From a virus: a stretch of DNA of 34,084 nt. Location of the stretch: IMG/VR virus record IMGVR_UViG_3300036651_001316, positions 1-34,084 of that record. The stretch is one strand, 5' to 3'. Below are positions 29,448 to 34,084 of this stretch, piece by piece. Positions within the stretch are counted from its first letter, which is position 1. Every line of letters begins with the position of its first letter. A model generated the notes under the pieces. The model saw nothing but the letters and a program-made list of their open reading frames with translations, was not told where the DNA came from and made no database searches. The translations under genes were made by a program, and so were the position numbers.

Positions 29448-30735
29448 TGACGAATTGCAGCCCGGTTCGTTCCGCGGCGTGCCTTTCCTGATCGACGGCT
29501 CCGAGGCTGAATTCGGTCGGCGTATCGCGTTGCACGAATACCCGCTGCGCGATACGCCCTATGGGGAGGATCTCGGCCGCCGCGGGCGCCAGTTCTCGAT
29601 CGAGTGCCTGGTGCTTGGGCCGGACTACATGGCCGCGCGCGATAATCTGATCCAGGCGCTCGAAGCGCCTGGCGCCGGCACCTTGGTGCATCCCTATCTC
29701 GGCACCCGTCGCGTGGTGGTGGCACAGCCCGCCAGCGTGTACGAAAGCACCCGCGAGGGTGGCCTGGCCCGTTTCCGCATCCCCTTCGCCGAGGCCGGCG
29801 AGAAGCTGGAGCCGGAGGCAACTGCCGACACCGCAGCCCAGGTGCAGGACCAAGCCGACGCAACCAGCACGGTGTTGGCCAACAGCTTCGCCAGCCAGTG
29901 GAACGTCGAAGGAACGCCGCAATGGGTAAGCGACGCCGGCAGCGGCTACCTGACCCAACTGACGGACCAGTTGAAAGCGCTGCGCGACAGCATCCCGGGC
30001 CTGCCTGACTCGGTCACGGCCTTCAACGCTCAGCTGCAGGCGTTCTCCGATGGGCTGTCTAGCCTGATTCGCACGCCCTTCAACCTGGGGGCGAACGTTC
30101 TTGACCTGGTGCTTGGCCTGGGCACCATCGCCCAGCAGCCGATCAATGCGCTGGGGCTTTACCGCAACCTGTTCGACTTCGGCTCCGACCAGGCGCCCGT
30201 TGCAGGCACCACGCCGGCACGCAAGCAGCAGGCAACCAACCTCACGGCCCTGCAGGGGCTGGTGCGCGGGGCTGCGATCGCGCAGGCGGCCGCTGCGGCT
30301 TCCAAGGTGCCGGCGCAGACCCAACCTGCCAAGGTGGCATCGGTGGCCAGCACCACGAGCACGTCGGCAACGGCTACGCAGCTGACCAGCGACCCAAGCA
30401 CGTCGGCGACCATCGGCTATGGCACGGCCGACCAGGCCGTAGTCATCCGCGATGCGCTGACGGATGCGATCGACGATCAATCGTTGATTGCCGACGACGA
30501 TCTCTACGTGCAGCTGTTGGATCTGCGCACCGCAATAGTGCGTGACATCAACACCCGGGTGGCGGGCCTGCCGAACCTGATCACGTTCACGCCGAGCACC
30601 ACGCTGCCGGCGCTGGTGCTGGCCAATCGCCTGTATGGCGACGCCGGTCGCGAGCAGGAGATCGTCGCTCGCAACGATCTGCGCTATCCCGCCTTCGTCA
30701 CCGGCGGCCAGGCGCTGGAGGTGCTCGGTGAGTGA
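29437..30735 (+). CDS. N: DNA circularisation protein N
   Basis: This 432-residue protein matches the Mu N family: an N-terminal domain (MSWRDELQPGSFRGVPFLID, RRIALHEYPLRDTPYGEDLG, GTLVHPYLGTRRV) typical of DNA_circ_N, then long Ala-rich helical stretches. In Mu, N is carried by the tail and enters the cell with phage DNA, joining its ends into a non-covalent circle that protects it before integration. It has an AGGAG site 8 bases before ATG 29437, within the hairpins described there. Confidence 0.9.
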   Translation: MSWRDELQPGSFRGVPFLIDGSEAEFGRRIALHEYPLRDTPYGEDLGRRGRQFSIECLVLGPDYMAARDNLIQALEAPGAGTLVHPYLGTRRVVVAQPASVYESTREGGLARFRIPFAEAGEKLEPEATADTAAQVQDQADATSTVLANSFASQWNVEGTPQWVSDAGSGYLTQLTDQLKALRDSIPGLPDSVTAFNAQLQAFSDGLSSLIRTPFNLGANVLDLVLGLGTIAQQPINALGLYRNLFDFGSDQAPVAGTTPARKQQATNLTALQGLVRGAAIAQAAAAASKVPAQTQPAKVASVASTTSTSATATQLTSDPSTSATIGYGTADQAVVIRDALTDAIDDQSLIADDDLYVQLLDLRTAIVRDINTRVAGLPNLITFTPSTTLPALVLANRLYGDAGREQEIVARNDLRYPAFVTGGQALEVLGE

Positions 30736-31768
30736 CCTGGTGCTGACGGTCGAAGGCCAGCGCTACGCGGGCTGGCAGCGCCTGCGGCTCAGCCGTGGCG
30801 TCGAGCAGGTGGCAGGTGGCTTCGAGCTGACCGTCACGGAGCGCTTCGATGGGCTCTCCAAGCCGCGCCCCATCCGCCAGGGGCAGAAGTGCTCGGTGTC
30901 GATCGATGGCCAGCGGATCATCCAGGGCTGGATCGACGTGGTCGCCCCGGATTACGACAGCGAGAGCCACACGCTGGGCGTGAGCGGCCGGGATGCCACC
31001 GGCGACCTGGTCGACTGCGCGGCGATCTGCAAGTCGGGTACCTACCACAACCGCACGCTCGCGCAGATCGCCCAGGATCTCGCCGCACCCTTCAAGGTCC
31101 CGGTGATCGTGCGCACCAACGTCGGTGCCCCGTTCACCGAGTGGCGCATCGAGCCGGGCGAAACCGTGATGGAGAATCTGGAGCGCGCCGCGCGCTATCG
31201 CGGCGTGCTGCTGATGTCCGATGGGCAGGGCAACCTGGTCATCACGCAGCCGGGCGATCTGAAGGCACCGGCCGCGCTGGAGCTGGGCAAGAACATCCTG
31301 CGGGCGAGCGGCCATTCCAGCCTGCAGCAGCGCTTCGCCGAGTACATCGTGAAGGCGCAGCAGGCCGGCAATGACCTGTTGTTCGGCGATGACACGGCGG
31401 CGCCCTCTGGCAGTGCCCTCGACGCGGCGATCGCCCGCTATCGCCCCACGATCATCATTGCCGAGGATCAAGCGAACGCAGGCAACTGCAAGACCCGCGC
31501 GCAGTGGCAGCGCACCGTTGCCGCGGCGCGAGGCAGCCAGGTGGTCTATAGCGTCGTCGGCTGGCTGGCCAACGGCCAGCTCTGGCAGCCCAACGCGCTG
31601 GTCGACGTGCGCGATTCGTTCCTGGACATCGACGACACCCGCCTGATCTCGCAGGTGGACTTCACCCTGGATGAGCAGGGCGAGCGCACCGAGCTGACGG
31701 TGGTCGGCCGCCATGCCTACGACCCGATCAAGCTGCCCGAGCCCGAGGCAGACGGAGGCCTGTTTTGA
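30728..31768 (+). CDS. P: Baseplate hub protein, Mu P-like
   Basis: This 346-residue protein matches the Mu P (gp44) hub family: LVLTVEGQRYAGWQRLRLSR, then FELTVTERFD, GWIDVVAPDYDSESHTLGVS with GRDATGDLVDCAA, and the MENLERAARYRGVLLMSDGQ segment. It forms the trimeric hub carrying the spike, similar in plan to T4 gp27. GTG 30728 overlaps the N gene by 8 bases and is preferred to the long upstream frame. Confidence 0.9.
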   Translation: MSDLVLTVEGQRYAGWQRLRLSRGVEQVAGGFELTVTERFDGLSKPRPIRQGQKCSVSIDGQRIIQGWIDVVAPDYDSESHTLGVSGRDATGDLVDCAAICKSGTYHNRTLAQIAQDLAAPFKVPVIVRTNVGAPFTEWRIEPGETVMENLERAARYRGVLLMSDGQGNLVITQPGDLKAPAALELGKNILRASGHSSLQQRFAEYIVKAQQAGNDLLFGDDTAAPSGSALDAAIARYRPTIIIAEDQANAGNCKTRAQWQRTVAAARGSQVVYSVVGWLANGQLWQPNALVDVRDSFLDIDDTRLISQVDFTLDEQGERTELTVVGRHAYDPIKLPEPEADGGLF

Positions 31769-32307
31769 GCGCCGCAGCCCTCCGCACGCTGGCCCGTCGC
31801 GTCCGGATGCTGCTTGCGCGCAGCGTGGTCACCCTGGTCAACGATGCCCTCAAGGTGCAGGGCCTGCAGATCACTGTGCTGCAGGGCGAGGTCGCCCAGG
31901 TGCAGCGGTTCCAGGAATACGGCTTCACCAGTGTGCCGTTGCCCGGGGCGGAAGCGATCGTCGCGGCTCTGGCCGGCGTGCGGTCGCACCTGGTGGCGAT
32001 TGCCGTGGATGACGGCCGCTATCGCCTGAAGGGGCTGCAGGGTGGCGAGGTGGCGCTCTACACCGACGAGGGCGACGTCATCCACTTCAAGCGCGGCAAG
32101 TCGATCGAGATCACCTCGGGCGGCTCGGTGAAGGTGACCGCCCCGGAAGTGACGGTGACCGCCAGCACCAAGGTGACGTTGGACTCGCCCGAGGTGCATT
32201 GCACCCAGAAGCTCACGGTGGCAGGCGACATCTCCGCGACGAACGTGACGGCCACCACCGAGGTCACCGCCAACGGCATCACCCTGACATCGAGGGCGGC
32301 GGTATGA
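31765..32307 (+). CDS. Baseplate spike protein, Mu gp45-like
   Basis: This 180-residue protein fits the Mu gp45 central spike: an N-terminal OB-like domain (YGFTSVPLPGAEAIVAALAG) and a C-terminal beta-helix with repeated Val/Thr strands (GGSVKVTAPEVTVTASTKVT and on). It starts at TTG 31765 with GGAGG six bases upstream. The protein ends shortly after ANGITLT with no HxH motif, which in Mu gp45 and P2 V binds an iron ion at the spike tip. It may therefore have a different or separate tip. Confidence 0.85.
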   Translation: MSAAALRTLARRVRMLLARSVVTLVNDALKVQGLQITVLQGEVAQVQRFQEYGFTSVPLPGAEAIVAALAGVRSHLVAIAVDDGRYRLKGLQGGEVALYTDEGDVIHFKRGKSIEITSGGSVKVTAPEVTVTASTKVTLDSPEVHCTQKLTVAGDISATNVTATTEVTANGITLTSRAAV

Positions 32308-32747
32308 CCGACATCGCCCTCCAATGGGATACCGACCATGCCGACGTCGCGATGGGCGATGCCGACCTGGTGGCCGACGAGGGGCTGGAGACGGCGGTGC
32401 TGCTAAGCCTGTTCCTCGATCGACGGGCCGATGCCGACGACGGCGTATCGCTCGACCAGGACCCGCGCGGCTGGTGGGGTGACACCTTCGCTGCCGTCGT
32501 TGGCGATCGCATTGGCTCGAAGCTCTGGCTGCTCAGCCGTGAGAAGCAGCTGACGTCGGTAGCCACTCGGGCCAAGACCTACGCGGCCGAAGCGCTGGCT
32601 TGGCTGGTGGATGACGGCGTTGCCTCTTCGGTCGACGTGCAGGCGCAGTTCGTGGCACCCGGCCAGCTCAGCCTTTCTATCGCCATCACGCGGCCGCAGG
32701 CGCCGCCGTTCAATCGCCAGTACCAGTACGTCTGGAGTGCCCTGTAA
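32304..32747 (+). CDS. Baseplate wedge protein, Mu gp46-like
   Basis: This 147-residue protein fits the GP46 family: an N-terminal acidic strand-rich segment (DHADVAMGDADLVADEGLET), the DPRGWWGD motif, GSKLWLLSREKQL and a C-terminal beta part ending RQYQYVWSAL. It belongs to the gpW/gp25-like wedge proteins that link sheath to baseplate. ATG 32304 overlaps the spike stop; the next gene follows with no gap. Confidence 0.9.
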   Translation: MTDIALQWDTDHADVAMGDADLVADEGLETAVLLSLFLDRRADADDGVSLDQDPRGWWGDTFAAVVGDRIGSKLWLLSREKQLTSVATRAKTYAAEALAWLVDDGVASSVDVQAQFVAPGQLSLSIAITRPQAPPFNRQYQYVWSAL

Positions 32748-33803
32748 ATGCCCTTCAATCGGCCATCGCTTGCCACCTTGATCGATCGCGTCGACAGCGA
32801 CATCGGCTCGCGCCTGCAGGGCGCTATGGCGCGCTTGCGTCGCGCCTTGACCACCATCCTTGGCCGTGCCTTCGCGGGCGCCGTGCACGGCCTGTACGGC
32901 CACCAGGAGTGGATCGCGCGGCAGATCCTTCCCGACAGCTGCGATGACGACGTGCTCGCGCGCCATGCGGCCATCTGGTCGGTTCCCCGTAAGGCCGCTA
33001 GCGCGGCCACCGGCCTGGTGAATTTCACGGGCAACGATGGCAGCGTCGTGCCAGCTGGCACCCTGCTGGTTCGTGCTGACGGCAGCGAGTACTCCACCGA
33101 CGCCGACGCCACCATCGTCGCCGGCGTCGCCTCTGCCTCGGTGACCGCGGTGGCCGCAGGAAGCGCCGGTGACGCGGTGGCCAACACTGCGCTTTCGTTC
33201 GTCGCGCCCGTGGCCGGGGTGAGCAGCGCCGTGACGGTGGACGCGGCAGGCATCGGTGGTGGTGCCGATGTGGAGGACGTGGACGCATGGCGCGCGCGCG
33301 TGATCGCCCGCATCCAGGAGCCGCCCAAAGGCGGCACCAGCTCGGATTACGAGCGCTGGGCGCTGGAGGTTTCCGGCGTCACTCGCGTGTGGGTTTATCC
33401 CAAGGAACTGGGCCTCGGTACCGTCACGGTGCGCTTCGTGATTGACGATGCGCCCGGTGGGCTCATCCCAGACGCTGCCACCGTCACGGCTGTGCAGGAC
33501 CACATCGACAGCGTGTGCCCCGTGCGGCCGGACGTCTATGTGCTGGCACCCACCGCGTCGCCGTTGAACCTCACCATCCAGCTGACACCGGACACGCAGG
33601 TGGTGCGTGACGCCGTCACCGCCGAGCTGCAGGACTTGCTTGCGCGTGAGGCCCAGCCGGGCGGCACCATCTTGCTGTCGCACATCCAGGAGGCGATCAG
33701 CATTGCCGCCGGCGAGACGGACCACGTCCTGACCTCGCCTGCCGCGAACGTTATAGAGACCACCGGCAACATGACCACGCTGGGGGTGATCACGTGGGCA
33801 TGA
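32748..33803 (+). CDS. Baseplate J-like protein, Mu gp47-like
   Basis: This 351-residue protein matches the baseplate J/gp47 family: RPSLATLIDRVDSDIGSRLQ, HGLYGHQEWIARQILPDSCD, then a repeated beta domain around NGT-like LLVRADGSEYSTDADATIVA, and the PPKGGTSSDYERWALEVSGV signature with RVWVYPKELGLGTVTVRFVI. It forms the outer wedge of the baseplate. ATG 32748 follows the previous stop directly. Confidence 0.95.
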   Translation: MPFNRPSLATLIDRVDSDIGSRLQGAMARLRRALTTILGRAFAGAVHGLYGHQEWIARQILPDSCDDDVLARHAAIWSVPRKAASAATGLVNFTGNDGSVVPAGTLLVRADGSEYSTDADATIVAGVASASVTAVAAGSAGDAVANTALSFVAPVAGVSSAVTVDAAGIGGGADVEDVDAWRARVIARIQEPPKGGTSSDYERWALEVSGVTRVWVYPKELGLGTVTVRFVIDDAPGGLIPDAATVTAVQDHIDSVCPVRPDVYVLAPTASPLNLTIQLTPDTQVVRDAVTAELQDLLAREAQPGGTILLSHIQEAISIAAGETDHVLTSPAANVIETTGNMTTLGVITWA

Positions 33804-34084
33804 CCCAGCAGCAATACCGCGAGCATCTGCGTGCGTTGCTCCCGCCTGGGCGCGCGCTTGCCGACGAGGACGGTGTATTTACCCAACTGCTGGAGAGCTT
33901 CGCGGCGGAGTTGGCACGCGTCGACGCACGCGGCGATGCGCTGGTGGCCGAGGCGTTGCCGGATAGCACCACCGAACTACTCGCTGACTGGGAGCGCGTG
34001 GCGGACCTGCCGGACGACTGCACGCCTGCCGGCCAGACGATCGACGCGCGCCGGGCGGCGCTGATCGCCCGCCTGATCGCCAAC
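33800..34084 (+). CDS. Mu gp48-like protein, DUF2313 (cut by window edge)
   Basis: The first 95 residues of a DUF2313/YmfQ family protein are present: QQQYREHLRALLPPGRALAD, a helical FTQLLESFAAELARVDARGD segment and the ELLADWERVADLPDDCTPAG motif. This family is the Mu gp48 baseplate component before the tail fibres. ATG 33800 overlaps the previous stop (ATGA); GTG 33794 has better spacing to a GGGGG run and is an alternative. The gene continues beyond the window. Confidence 0.9.
   Translation, partial: MTQQQYREHLRALLPPGRALADEDGVFTQLLESFAAELARVDARGDALVAEALPDSTTELLADWERVADLPDDCTPAGQTIDARRAALIARLIAN

Noticed and set aside
1-34084. CRISPR arrays, tRNA or rRNA genes, insertion sequences
   Set aside because: No regularly spaced repeats, cloverleaf-like sequences, ribosomal RNA segments or IS-type transposases were seen; the only transposase is the phage A protein.

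Overview
The window is most of a Mu-like (transposable) bacteriophage genome, almost certainly an integrated prophage, in a GC-rich proteobacterial background. It reads left to right from the lysogeny control region to the middle of the baseplate genes and is cut at the right edge inside a Mu gp48-like gene, so tail fibres and the right end are missing. Gene order is that of Mu, and the early region resembles the BcepMu/B3-type branch (gp16-type DNA-binding protein, large MuA-like transposase, MuB-like ATPase). GC-rich codon use and a small opposite-strand cargo gene resembling Xanthomonadaceae periplasmic proteins suggest a Xanthomonas/Lysobacter/Rhodanobacter-type host; this is an inference, and no clear host gene is in view.

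Layout. 1-415: non-coding left-end region with a strong rightward terminator and short repeats that may be transposase sites. 416-1222 (minus strand): an XRE-type repressor and a small downstream gene. 1223-1375: divergent operator with a good sigma70-type promoter whose -35 box lies between inverted 8-bp half-sites. 1376-5388: gp16-type regulator, two small proteins, transposase A and target-selection ATPase B. 5417-12124: about 18 tightly overlapping small early/middle genes (winged-helix proteins, DUF3164, a zinc-cluster protein, a papain-like protein, GemA) ending with a Mor/C-family activator. 12125-12265: intrinsic terminator and probable late promoter. 12266-14443: lysis cassette (holin, small membrane protein, membrane-anchored lytic transglycosylase, Rz/Rz1 spanins) and a basic small protein. 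14459-20244: TraR-type zinc protein, DUF2730 and winged-helix proteins, small and large terminase, portal and a MuF-type head protein. 20245-20523: regulatory gap. 20524-24165: protease/scaffold I, decoration-like protein, major head protein T and head-completion proteins. 24162-34084: tail terminator-like protein, sheath, tube, tail assembly chaperone with a -1 frameshift signal, tape measure, DNA circularisation protein N, hub P, spike gp45, gp46, gp47 and partial gp48.

How it works together. The repressor and gp16-type protein decide lysogeny at 1223-1375. A and B carry out replicative transposition. The Mor-family protein at the end of the early block probably switches on late genes. A near-identical 18-bp palindrome lies in front of both the lysis operon and the I-gene operon, the positions of Mu Plys and PI, making it the best candidate for the late activator site. 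The head and contractile tail modules look complete up to the right edge, so this may be a functional prophage.

The most notable observations are the paired late-control palindrome, the GGGAAAA frameshift site joining the tail chaperone to a start-less downstream frame, an opposite-strand lysogenic-conversion-type gene between tape measure and N, and two mutually exclusive hairpins that hide the ribosome binding site or start codon of N.
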